Below, piece after piece: positions 17,617 through 25,290 of a stretch of DNA of 64,000 bases. The stretch covers positions 496,001 through 560,000 of the forward strand of contig NZ_CAUQDV010000001.1 in NCBI RefSeq assembly GCF_963517015.1, in the 5' to 3' direction. The position numbers and the translations under genes were made by a program. Source of the stretch: an uncultured Devosia sp. GTDB taxonomy: Bacteria > Pseudomonadota > Alphaproteobacteria > Rhizobiales > Devosiaceae. Within the stretch, counting starts at the first letter, position 1. Every line of letters starts with the position of its first letter. Under the pieces are notes generated by a model that saw only the letters and a list, made by a program, of their open reading frames with translations, had not been told where the DNA came from and ran no database searches.

Positions 17617-18747
17617 TCATGCGACGTTGCCGACCGGCGAGGGGTTCCGATCGTGGACCCGCTCGGCCGAATCCCAGGCCGCGCGATCGCGCAGCAAGAC
17701 GCCGTAGGTCTTGATCGTCGTAGAGGGGCGCTTGTGCCCGATCCAGGCCATGAGCTTGGCGATCGGCACCTTCCTGGCGATCCAACGCGACACGAAGACA
17801 TGCCGGAAGCTGTGCCAGCCGAACGCCCCCACTTCCTTCCCGCTCGCTCGGGTCCTGGTGATGCCGTTGTCCTTCAGGAACTGGTGCAGCATATGCGCTG
17901 CCTTGCCCATGTTCAGCTCTTTGCCATCCGCATCTGGCACCACATTGTCCGAACCGCGTGCCTTCTTGGCTTTCTTGAGATCGACGAGCAGGGCGTGCAG
18001 GCTTGCGTCCATGGGCACGAGCCGTTCGCTCGTGATGGTCTTCGTACGGCTGCCGTCCTTCGGCTTGGTCCCACGCGCCTGCGACGTCGTGACGATGCGG
18101 ATGCACCGCTTGTCGAGCAGGACGTTCTCCCAAACCAGTCCCATGATCTCGCCGATACGGAGACCGGCAGTGATCGCCAGCCGCATCATGAGATGCAATG
18201 TGCCCTCGGAGCGATTGAGGCACAGCAGCCATTCCGCACGGCAAGGCATGTGCAGCACATCGCGCCGAGCCTTTCGGTTGTAGCTCTCGCGCCGCTTGAT
18301 GTCGGGCAGCTCGTCCACGGGATTGATCCCGAGCCACCCATTCGTGGCTGCGAAATCGAGGGTGCGCAGCAGCAATCCAAAGGGCATGGTCGCGTTCGCC
18401 TCGCCCATCCCGTGCGGCGGATCGCTCCGGAAGCTCTGCAGCACGCCAACGTCCACTGCCGACAACGGGCCCTGGATGTACTCGAGCACATGATGCCGCA
18501 GGATGCGGTCGTAGTAGCCGATGGTGCCCTTCGACAGCCCGTTGAGGCGACAATGCTTCAAGAACTCGTCCTTGGCATCCTCCATCGTCTTGCCATCGAT
18601 CTCGACGGCCATGGCCTCAAGACGCTTCCTGTGCCGGAACAACGCGTCTTCCGCATCCTTCTGGCGCACGAACTTGAGCTGCGGACCCTTGCCATCGACG
18701 CGGCAGTCCGCGATCCACAAGTCGTCCGCTACCTTCCTGATCCTCAT
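17617..18747 (-). CDS. Tyrosine-type site-specific integrase (catalytically intact)
   Basis: A 376-aa phage-type integrase from the ATG at 18747, which is preceded by AAGGAAGGA. The N-terminal ~150 residues are a SAM-like core-binding domain. The catalytic domain keeps Arg (~197, TAGLRIGEIMGL), His-x-x-Arg (~312-315, WHSFRHVF), His (~338, WIGHKRPS) and nucleophile Tyr (~348, IKTYG). It should integrate and excise the island. It is divergent from the CI-like repressor gene across ~170 bp that contain a GCATGC-rich repeat (18872-18884). The attachment site was not identified. Confidence 0.9.
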   Translation of the reverse strand: MRIRKVADDLWIADCRVDGKGPQLKFVRQKDAEDALFRHRKRLEAMAVEIDGKTMEDAKDEFLKHCRLNGLSKGTIGYYDRILRHHVLEYIQGPLSAVDVGVLQSFRSDPPHGMGEANATMPFGLLLRTLDFAATNGWLGINPVDELPDIKRRESYNRKARRDVLHMPCRAEWLLCLNRSEGTLHLMMRLAITAGLRIGEIMGLVWENVLLDKRCIRIVTTSQARGTKPKDGSRTKTITSERLVPMDASLHALLVDLKKAKKARGSDNVVPDADGKELNMGKAAHMLHQFLKDNGITRTRASGKEVGAFGWHSFRHVFVSRWIARKVPIAKLMAWIGHKRPSTTIKTYGVLLRDRAAWDSAERVHDRNPSPVGNVA

Positions 18748-18871
18748 TTCAATCCTTCCTTTCCAATGAATGATCCTTTGCCGGCATGGGCCGGCGACGG
18801 CACTGCGGGGGGAAGAGGTGGAGCGCGAGCGGCCGCATCCCAGCGACTCTGCGATCGGCCAGACATTGCAA

Positions 18872-18884
18872 AGCATGCATGCGC
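18872..18884. repeat. GCATGC-rich repeat in the integrase/repressor promoter region
   Basis: Contains GCATGCATGCGC, the reverse complement of the 12-mer that opens the inverted repeat at 20922-20950. It lies 37 bp upstream of the CI-like start and is a candidate operator. Confidence 0.4.
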
Positions 18885-18920
18885 ATGATTGATTGCGCCG
18901 AACGACGTGCGGAGGCCGAG

Positions 18921-19751
18921 ATGGACGACAACGAGTGGATGCGCAGCGAAATGGATGTGCTGCGGATCAGCCAGCGCGAAGTCGCGGATGTGCTCAATAT
19001 AGATCCGTCCGGCGTCAGCCGTCTGGTCGGCGGAAAGCGCAAGCCCACGAACAGCGAGCGCGAACGCCTGCTCCGGCTGTTCGATCGCGTCCGATCCAGT
19101 CAGGAGACCCGCAACGGATTGCCCGAGCTCGGTCCGCTCGAGCACGCCCTGCTGGTCGCCAATGTCGATGCCGCCAGCCTGTCGGAAGCGTCGGGAATTC
19201 CACTCGAGCGCATCCTGGGCTACCTCGGTGTCGATGGACGGGTTCCCAACGACGAGGCGGAGACCATCGGCAAGATCCTTGGGGTTCGGCCCGGATTGCT
19301 GACGGGCGGAGAGCGCCACGAGCAATACCGGTCGTCCCGCGTTCGTCACGCTCCCAGGGCGAACGACAGGGTCGCCGGCGTGCCTGTCGGCGAGAACCTT
19401 CCTGTGTACGCGGCGCCGATCCTGCAGAACGGTCGACTGCAGTGCGACTTCGAGATGGTCGAGATGCGCGCGCCGCCGCCGGAGCTGGTCCATGCGTCCA
19501 GCGCCTTCGGTCTGTACATCGGCGACGGCGACCACGGCGGTCGGTTCCGCCGCGGCGACATCGCGTGGGTCGTGGGCAAGCGGCCGGTGCGCGTCGGCGA
19601 CGACGTGCTGGCAGTGCTGGCGCCAGTGATTTGGCTGGGCCAGCTCGAATCCATGGACGACGAAGAATACGTCATCCGCATCGGCGGGCAGGTGGAAAGG
19701 GTGACGCGTCATGCCGAGCTATTCCGCGTCGCGGCCATTGCGCTGGGCTGA
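18921..19751 (+). CDS. CI-like repressor with HTH and degenerate S24 domain
   Basis: A 276-aa protein from the ATG at 18921 (SD GGAGG). Residues about 8-50 are an XRE-type HTH (LRISQREVADVLNIDPSGVS, then RLVGGKRKPTNSERERL). The C-terminal third resembles the S24/LexA fold (LYIGDGDHGGRFRRGDIAWV, then RPVRVGDDVLAVL). Where S24 members have GDSM with the catalytic Ser, this protein has GDGD, and no catalytic Lys is evident, so self-cleavage is probably lost. It likely holds the mobile element silent. The stop overlaps the convergent second recombinase gene by 33 bp. Confidence 0.75.
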   Translation: MDDNEWMRSEMDVLRISQREVADVLNIDPSGVSRLVGGKRKPTNSERERLLRLFDRVRSSQETRNGLPELGPLEHALLVANVDAASLSEASGIPLERILGYLGVDGRVPNDEAETIGKILGVRPGLLTGGERHEQYRSSRVRHAPRANDRVAGVPVGENLPVYAAPILQNGRLQCDFEMVEMRAPPPELVHASSAFGLYIGDGDHGGRFRRGDIAWVVGKRPVRVGDDVLAVLAPVIWLGQLESMDDEEYVIRIGGQVERVTRHAELFRVAAIALG

Positions 19752-20873
19752 CAGCAGGTCCGTCAACTCGGCATCCGCGACGTCGAAGGTTTCGACATCG
19801 CTGGGATCGAATACCCATCGCATGTACTTGTCGAGCATGCGCTCCGGGCTGGCCATGCCGACCTGTCTCGTGATCTCTTCCAGGTCGTGCGGCTTGCTGA
19901 GCCAGCCGATGATGCAGGTGTGCACTGCCTCCAAAGGCGTGAACTTGGCCTTGTTGTCGTCGTCGACGACGCCCGCCCAGCGCTGCAGCTGACGGAAGCG
20001 CGATCCGATGAGATGCGGCCGAACCTTCGTGTGCGCGGGCATCATCTGATCGATGATGGGCAGGGATCTATCGAAGCCCAGCCAGCCGACGATCTGAAGA
20101 TGCCGCTTCAGCTCCGGTGCCAACCTGATCTCGCGCACGCGTTCCGTGTTGCTCGGCACGACCAGCTCGCCGCTCGGAAGGCGGACCTTTTTGATGGAGA
20201 TGAATTCCTTGCCGATGTCGTCGAGCGTCACGGCACCGATCTCGTCCTCGTGCATGGCGGCGTGGAATAGGCACATGGCAATGAAGAGACGCAGCGGGTC
20301 CTCGGTCGCCAGCACCGCGGCCTGCTCGTCCGGCTCGAAGTAGCGGATGGTCTTGGGACGGAACGAGCGCGTCACCGTCGCGAAGGCGGCCTCGGTCGGC
20401 GGCGGTCCGGGGATGACGCCAACCTCGACGCACTCGCGGAACAGCATGTCCACGGTGTGGCAGATGCCGGTGATCGTCGACGGCTTGAGGACGCGTTTGC
20501 GCTTCTCGTCGCCAAGTTCGAGACGGAAGCTGCTGAGCTGGGAAGTGCGGATCTCGCCGACCGGCGTGCCGGTGAAGACGGGCAGGAAGTGGTTCTCGAG
20601 CCTGATGCGGACGTTCTTCAAGTAGCCCTTGCTGCGCGGCGGCGCGTCGGGACGACCGTTCTCCACGCGGTCGATGATCCAGTACACGAGCGCATCGACC
20701 GGCAGCTTCGCCCATGATGGATCGGGCTCCGTGCGCTTCACGACGATCTTGCCGGCCTCGATGAAATCGTCGACGACCAGGCGCCGCTCGTGACGGCTTC
20801 CATCCCTGAAGACGATTACATTGGCCTTGCCGCCCCTGCCTGCGCGATCGTTCGCCTCGAAGCGATATGTCAT
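19719..20873 (-). CDS. Degenerate tyrosine-recombinase-like protein
   Basis: A 384-aa protein from the ATG at 20873 (SD GGAGG 7 nt upstream). The layout is that of a phage integrase, with an N-terminal core-binding domain and a C-terminal catalytic-like domain. However, the box I region reads FHAAMHEDEIGAVTLDDI with His instead of Arg. The box II region reads FTPLEAVHTCIIG without HxxR. The late His region reads QVGMASPERM. Only a Tyr at the nucleophile position (DKYMRW) remains. The frame is intact, so it is probably a non-catalytic DNA-binding relative used as an accessory factor or regulator, not a pseudogene. It overlaps the CI-like gene tail to tail. Confidence 0.7.
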   Translation of the reverse strand: MTYRFEANDRAGRGGKANVIVFRDGSRHERRLVVDDFIEAGKIVVKRTEPDPSWAKLPVDALVYWIIDRVENGRPDAPPRSKGYLKNVRIRLENHFLPVFTGTPVGEIRTSQLSSFRLELGDEKRKRVLKPSTITGICHTVDMLFRECVEVGVIPGPPPTEAAFATVTRSFRPKTIRYFEPDEQAAVLATEDPLRLFIAMCLFHAAMHEDEIGAVTLDDIGKEFISIKKVRLPSGELVVPSNTERVREIRLAPELKRHLQIVGWLGFDRSLPIIDQMMPAHTKVRPHLIGSRFRQLQRWAGVVDDDNKAKFTPLEAVHTCIIGWLSKPHDLEEITRQVGMASPERMLDKYMRWVFDPSDVETFDVADAELTDLLSAQRNGRDAE

Positions 20874-20921
20874 GCCCAAACCTCCGAAATAGTTCTTGGT
20901 GTGGACCGTCTACGAAGAACA

Positions 20922-20950
20922 GCGCATGCATGCAAGCATGATGCATGCGC
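20922..20950. repeat. Inverted repeat GCGCATGCAT / ATGCATGCGC
   Basis: Perfect 10-bp arms are separated by 9 nt, 49 bp upstream of the degenerate recombinase start. The right arm continues as GATGCATGCGCGAGGTT (20940-20956), which recurs with one mismatch at 21377-21393. Confidence 0.6.
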
Positions 20951-21135
20951 GAGGTTAATTGTTCCTTTTGCTTGCAAGTAGCCTTGGGGAAGGAAGGGGA
21001 AGGATGGCGACGGAGCCCGAATTCATTGGACTTCTGGTCGAGGAGCGGAAGAATGGGGCATTGGGGTAGCGGCGGACCACCCTGGGGGACGGCAGGAGGC
21101 GGGAGGAATCCCGTCTCCTGCGTCAACCCATTGAT

Positions 21136-21255
21136 TCATATGATGTTCGGGAAATCCCAGTCGCTGTCTTCGGTAGCCACTTGCTTGCCGATGACATAAG
21201 AACTGCCAGAACCACTGAAGAAATCGTGATTCTCGTCACTCCCGGCCTTGGGCTG
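21136..21255 (-). pseudogene. nrdF: 3' remnant of nrdF (class Ib ribonucleotide reductase beta subunit)
   Basis: In one minus-strand frame, about 39 codons up to the TGA at 21136-21138 read DENHDFFSGSGSSYVIGKQV followed by ATEDSDWDF and four extra residues. This matches the conserved C-terminal tail of NrdF, ending with the R1-interacting peptide. The frame is closed by a TAG at 21256-21258, and the sequence upstream is no longer recognisable, so no functional gene is present. It lies between the degenerate recombinase gene and the GIY-YIG gene, which suggests a duplicated attachment site or captured chromosomal DNA. Confidence 0.75.
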
Positions 21256-21376
21256 CTAGGGCGGGGCGTTGTACCTCGCCACTTGCATCGACGAAAATCG
21301 GGGCTCGACCAGCAAGAGTGGATACACGCTTCGGCTGCCATCGCCGTTCGGCCAGGAATGGTTCTGCTCGCGCATC

Positions 21377-21393
21377 GATGCATGCGCCAGGTT
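21377..21393 (+). repeat. Direct repeat of 20940-20956 (16/17)
   Basis: GATGCATGCGCCAGGTT differs at one base from GATGCATGCGCGAGGTT at 20940-20956. The two copies flank the nrdF remnant in the same orientation, 437 bp apart. Confidence 0.5.
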
Positions 21394-21648
21394 TCAGGCT
21401 CGGCGCAGTTCCGTGCATGCGTGCATGGCTCGATGTAAAAACTATCGGTCGTTCCTTGACATTGCGCCGTGCCGACCCATTTGAGAACCATCGCGGCCCT
21501 CGATGCGCCACTCGCCGCCCACGCGTGCCCCTTCCAAGGATCGGCCACGACGGACCTCCCCAAGAACCATTTGGAGTTCCAACGTGGAAGACCATCCGCC
21601 CTTCGACGTCCCGCCTTTCGCCCCTCGTCATCATCGCGAGGCGCGGCC

Positions 21649-22569
21649 ATGAGCATCCTCGGCACGACGGCCACGATCCACCTCCTGGACGGTCGCCTCG
21701 ACGGCGTGCGGACCGTCGAATCGCGCACCTCGCCGTTGCGCGTCCATGCAGCGCCCTGGCCCGAGCTCTCCTCCTTGCTGGCGCATGGGCTGCCGGCGTC
21801 GCACGGCGTGTACTTCCTGACCCGGCCATTGGCGGGAGGCATTCTTGCCGCTCGGCCGGGCGAGGCCAGCGACCTGCGTCGTCGGCTCACCGAGCACTCG
21901 GCGGATTCTGCCAAGGACCCATTCGCCGAGGTCTATGCCGTTAGCTCCGTCGATGCGCGATTGAGCAAGTCCGACTGCCGCTATCTGGAGGCCAGGGCAC
22001 ACGAAGTGATCGGCCAGCAGCCCGGCCGGGTTCTGGAGGTCGACAAGATCCCAGCGGTGGCGGAATGCCCGGCGCACGAAAGAGACGTCCTCGAGACATT
22101 GTTCGCTCAGGCCAGGACGCTCCTCTATGCAGCAGGCTGCCGTGCCCTGGACGCGCCGCACCTTCCTTTCGAAGCCGCGTTGCCCGCCGAGAGGGAGGAT
22201 GGGCTGGTCGAGGTGAGGGCGGATGGGCTCGCCTCGTTCGAGAACGAGGACGAGCACGAACTGATGTACGACAATTGCTGGGCGCGAGGACACGCCACGG
22301 CGGATGGTGGCTTCATCATCAGAGCCGGGTCGGATATCCGGAAGCGCGAAGGCATCGCTCTGCTGCCTGGAATTTCGAACAGGCGGCGCTTCCTCGCGGA
22401 ACGCGGTGTGCTCGGCAGCATCCCAGGCGTCACCGACCGGTGGCGACTTCTGGCGGCCGTCTACTGCTCCTCGCCACTGCTAGCGGCCAAAGTTGCCACC
22501 GGCGCCCATCTTTCGCGCGTGATCTGGCAGCGCATCTCGCCCAGCGATCGTATCGTCATGGCGAAGTGA
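21649..22569 (+). CDS. GIY-YIG nuclease-like protein with DUF4357
   Basis: A 306-aa protein from the ATG at 21649. Residues about 45-125 are GIY-YIG-like: GVYFL stands for GIY, ARPGEASDLRRRLTEH covers the YIG/Arg region with the YIG Tyr replaced, and YLEARAHEVIGQ supplies the usual Glu. The C-terminal ~85 residues match DUF4357 (GGFIIRAGSDIRKREGIALL, then WRLLAAVYCSSPLLAAKVAT and onward). GIY-YIG/DUF4357 proteins are common near methyltransferases in mobile elements. The loss of the second Tyr makes cleavage activity uncertain. It is followed by the DUF6634-like gene and the methyltransferase, possibly one operon. Confidence 0.75.
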   Translation: MSILGTTATIHLLDGRLDGVRTVESRTSPLRVHAAPWPELSSLLAHGLPASHGVYFLTRPLAGGILAARPGEASDLRRRLTEHSADSAKDPFAEVYAVSSVDARLSKSDCRYLEARAHEVIGQQPGRVLEVDKIPAVAECPAHERDVLETLFAQARTLLYAAGCRALDAPHLPFEAALPAEREDGLVEVRADGLASFENEDEHELMYDNCWARGHATADGGFIIRAGSDIRKREGIALLPGISNRRRFLAERGVLGSIPGVTDRWRLLAAVYCSSPLLAAKVATGAHLSRVIWQRISPSDRIVMAK

Positions 22570-22671
22570 TTTCGAACTCGTCCATGTGCTGCTGCACCGA
22601 CGAGCGAACAAACCATACGCGTGCCGCATCGACCGCACGGCGATCATCCGTTCCTGCACAGGAGCCGCATC

Positions 22672-22983
22672 ATGCGTTTCACCTACGAAGATCGGTCGAT
22701 GGCCGAGACCGCCCGCCGCATCCATTCCCTCAGCGATGATCTCAAACTGATCGAGCAATTGATGGCGCCCCGCATCTACGACTTCGCCACGGCGCCCATC
22801 CTGAACGATTGGAGCATCGGCCAGCGGCACGAGATCGCACTGGTCGGACGGGTCGAGGGCCATGCCTCGATTCCTGACAAGAAGCTCGTGACCACCTCCG
22901 GCCTCTATTTCCTCGACCCGGTCGCCGGCTATGCCCGTACGTTGTCCCGATGGTATCGTTTGGGCAAACCGCTGGAGGTTTGA
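22672..22983 (+). CDS. Small protein, DUF6634-like (103 aa)
   Basis: A 103-aa soluble protein from the ATG at 22672, which has AGGAG 7-8 nt upstream. It has an N-terminal helix (AETARRIHSLSDDLKLIEQL) and ends YARTLSRWYRLG, similar to what I recall for the DUF6634 family of Hyphomicrobiales. That assignment is from memory and tentative. No function is known. It lies 102 bp after the GIY-YIG gene and 105 bp before the methyltransferase gene on the same strand. Confidence 0.6.
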   Translation: MRFTYEDRSMAETARRIHSLSDDLKLIEQLMAPRIYDFATAPILNDWSIGQRHEIALVGRVEGHASIPDKKLVTTSGLYFLDPVAGYARTLSRWYRLGKPLEV

Positions 22984-22993
22984 TCCAGACCAG

Positions 22994-23019
22994 TGGCGCT
23001 GGCCCGTTGGCCGGCGCCA
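22994..23019. terminator. Possible hairpin before the methyltransferase gene
   Basis: TGGCGCTGGCC pairs with GGCCGGCGCCA (one mismatch) around a CGTT loop. No T-tract follows; this could equally be a regulatory structure. Confidence 0.3.
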
Positions 23020-23088
23020 TCGGCTTGAATCCGTGAAAGATTTGTTCACGTCGGACCGGTATCTCTATGCCGTGGACGAAGCGGATCT

Positions 23089-24942
23089 ATGAATTTTCAC
23101 ACCTCCAATCGCGAACGAATGAAGGCGGTCGACTTCTTCTGCGGAGCCGGCGGGATGAGCTATGGCTTGTCGCAGGCGGGCATCGAGGTCCTGGGCGGCA
23201 TAGACAACGCCGGCGATTGCCGCGAGACCTACCTCGCCAATATACCAGGGGCAGCGTTCATCGAGCGAGACGTCCTGCAGCTCGACCCCCGAGAACTGGG
23301 CAGCCTGCTCGGAATCACCTACCGCGATCCCCGAATGCTCTTCTTCGCTGGCAGCCCGTGTCAGTTCTGGACGTCGGTCCGAACCGACAAGCGCAAGTCG
23401 GAACGCACCGCTTTCCTTCTCGACCGCTTCAGGACGTTCGTCGACCATTTCGAGCCCGGCTACATATGCATCGAGAATGTGCCAGGTTTCCGTCGTGAAG
23501 GCGCTCCGTTGGAAGACTTCGTCAGGTTCGTCGGCGAACTCGGCTATGAGGTCGCTGAAGGTGTCGTCAACGCACACCATTACAATGTGCCGCAGAACCG
23601 CCTCCGCTATCTTATGATCGCCTCGCGCGTCGCCCATGTCCCGTCCCTGCCACCGGTAGCGGATGGACCTGGCCCGACGGTAAGAGATGTTCTGGGCGTG
23701 GCGAATGGATACAATTCCATCCCTGCCGGCCACCGGGACGAAAGCGATTTCCTGCATTCCGCCGCAGCGCTGACCCCCATCAACATCGCTCGCCTGAAGG
23801 CAACCCCCGTCGACGGTGGAACTCGTCTTGCTTGGGCCGATGATCCGGCGCTCCAGCTCGATGCATATCGAAACAGGGGGCGTGGTTTCAGCGATGTCTA
23901 TGGCAGGATGCGGTGGGATGCCCCCAGTCCGACCATCACGACGAAGTTCATCTCCCTGTCGAATGGCCGTTTCGGGCACCCCGATGAGCTTCGAGCGATT
24001 TCGCTCCGTGAGGGTGCTACTCTGCAGAGCTTCCCATCGACATACCAATTCCTGTCGACGACCCAGCAGGGACTCGCCAGGCAGATCGGCAACGCGGTTC
24101 CGCCCGAGCTCGCCAGGCATGTCGGTCGCTTCATCCTGTCGCTCGCCGCCGTCCGGCCGTCGCAAGATCAGTCAACTCTCGGTACGGTACAGTACCGTAC
24201 CAATGGTTCGGAGTTTCAAATGTCCCAAGAAGTCGCAACTCTGGATCTGGTTCGGAAGGTGTTCCTCGAATTGAGAGGAGAGGGCGAGAGCCAACGGATA
24301 CCGTCCATCAATGAGGTACTGGCGATCACCGGCGGCTCCAAGAGCACCGTGTCGAAGAGGATGGAGATCGTCCTTCGGGAGTTGACGGGCGAGTTCGCGG
24401 GACCTGGAGAGCCTGAGATAGGGCGTCTGCACACTGCAGCCGATCCGTTCCTGCGGACCATCTGGAGCAGCGCGAAGGCCGAGGCCGAAGCCGCGTTCAA
24501 TGCGCGGCTGAAGGTCGTGCTGGATGTGCAGCAGCAGCTCTACAAGGAGATCGACCAGCTCAACAGCGAGCTGGCTCAGCTCTCGGAGGCGAAGTCGCTA
24601 TCCAGTCCATCCGTCGAAACGGATAATGCCACAACGCTCGAACATCTGCTCGAACTCGTGAAGGGCCTCCACGGCCAGAAGGCTGGATCGAACGAGTCCG
24701 GCCCCTCATCCCTCACCGACCAGCAGATGTCGAGCATGATGAAGCTGCTGACGATTCTCTCGGAGTCCAAGGGCCCGATGACCAAGGAGGAGGTCGATCA
24801 ACGCCTGCATGACGTCGGCGTGGACACTGCAGGTGCGCAGAAGGCTCGCTACCACGCGTTCACTTCTGCCTATGCCGGCATAGTATTGACCAAGGAAGGA
24901 AGAGCCAAGGTCAAGGCGCATTCAGTTCGGACTGCCGCATAG
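23089..24942 (+). CDS. C5-cytosine DNA methyltransferase fused to a KfrA-like domain
   Basis: A 617-aa fusion. Residues 1-~360 hold the m5C methyltransferase motifs: I (VDFFCGAGG, ~14-22), IV (GSPCQ with catalytic Cys ~91), VI (CIENVPGF), VIII (PQNRLRY), IX (AISLREGATLQSFP) and X (RQIGNAVPPELARHVG). Residues ~378-617 resemble the KfrA-like protein at 11371-11988: the module begins MSQEVATLDLVRKVFLELRG, followed by an HTH (TGGSKSTVSKRM) and helical segments. The junction encodes GTVQYRT from a perfect 21-bp palindrome (24181-24201). An internal ATG at 24220 with GGAG 6 nt upstream could yield the KfrA-like part alone. SD at 23089 is weak, and 23119 is an alternative start. Confidence 0.85.
   Translation: MNFHTSNRERMKAVDFFCGAGGMSYGLSQAGIEVLGGIDNAGDCRETYLANIPGAAFIERDVLQLDPRELGSLLGITYRDPRMLFFAGSPCQFWTSVRTDKRKSERTAFLLDRFRTFVDHFEPGYICIENVPGFRREGAPLEDFVRFVGELGYEVAEGVVNAHHYNVPQNRLRYLMIASRVAHVPSLPPVADGPGPTVRDVLGVANGYNSIPAGHRDESDFLHSAAALTPINIARLKATPVDGGTRLAWADDPALQLDAYRNRGRGFSDVYGRMRWDAPSPTITTKFISLSNGRFGHPDELRAISLREGATLQSFPSTYQFLSTTQQGLARQIGNAVPPELARHVGRFILSLAAVRPSQDQSTLGTVQYRTNGSEFQMSQEVATLDLVRKVFLELRGEGESQRIPSINEVLAITGGSKSTVSKRMEIVLRELTGEFAGPGEPEIGRLHTAADPFLRTIWSSAKAEAEAAFNARLKVVLDVQQQLYKEIDQLNSELAQLSEAKSLSSPSVETDNATTLEHLLELVKGLHGQKAGSNESGPSSLTDQQMSSMMKLLTILSESKGPMTKEEVDQRLHDVGVDTAGAQKARYHAFTSAYAGIVLTKEGRAKVKAHSVRTAA
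24181..24201. promoter_or_regulatory. 21-bp perfect palindrome inside the fusion gene, putative KfrA operator
   Basis: Arms GGTACGGTAC and GTACCGTACC around a central A. Its sequence is identical to the reverse strand of 12011-12031. It lies 18 bp upstream of the internal ATG at 24220 that opens the KfrA-like module. Confidence 0.65.
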
Positions 24943-25290
24943 AACCTCTTCCTCGGTTCCCTGGATGCCTAAAGTATCCCAGTTGCCATGGCGAGGGGCT
25001 CCGGTGCTCGGGCAGCTCGAAGGCGATCCTGATAATTGGTGTCCAAGCGGCGAGAAATGTAATGGATGCAGCGCACTTGATCGTTCTGGCCTCGATCTGC
25101 GGTGCCTTGCTGCTGGTGCTGCCGATCGTGCGGGCGGTCCTTCGTCGTCGGCGCCGGTGGTGAGAGTCGACGATCACGGCACCTCCTGCCAACGATGGCG
25201 ACGGTGAACCAACTATTTTTCTTTGGTCGGTGACTTGAGGATTTCGAGCAATGCAGCGACCCTGCATGTCGCGCGGAGATAGTCGGGCAA
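24943..25290. other. 348-bp right edge of the island
   Basis: Apart from the small membrane ORF at 25062-25163, no gene is supported. The right end of the mobile element probably lies here or just beyond. No terminator or matching direct repeat was recognised. Confidence 0.3.
25062..25163 (+). CDS. Possible 33-aa single-span membrane peptide
   Basis: ATG at 25062, 33 codons. After four residues comes one hydrophobic helix (HLIVLASICGALLLVLPIV), then an Arg-rich tail (RRRRR) ending in Trp. The positive C-terminal end would be cytoplasmic, leaving the N-terminus outside. An SD-like GAGAAA is nearby but weak. It could be real or a chance open frame. Confidence 0.35.
   Translation: MDAAHLIVLASICGALLLVLPIVRAVLRRRRRW

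Larger units (their letters stand above)
20880..21648. other. 770-bp non-coding region between the island's two arms
   Basis: Upstream regions of the degenerate recombinase and of the GIY-YIG gene. It holds an inverted repeat (20922-20950), an nrdF 3' remnant (21136-21255) and further GCATGC repeats (21371-21388, 21413-21425). Long minus-strand frames here show no family features. Confidence 0.5.

Noticed and set aside
21123..21914. A 263-codon minus-strand frame across the recombinase/GIY-YIG interval
   Set aside because: It is rich in Arg, Ser and Trp with no domain, overlaps the GIY-YIG gene start on the other strand, and is out of frame with the real nrdF tail it crosses.
24963..24983. 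TATCCCAGTTGCC as a right-end copy of the nrdF tail at 21136-21255
   Set aside because: Only about seven or eight bases match in a row, which is within chance for this length.
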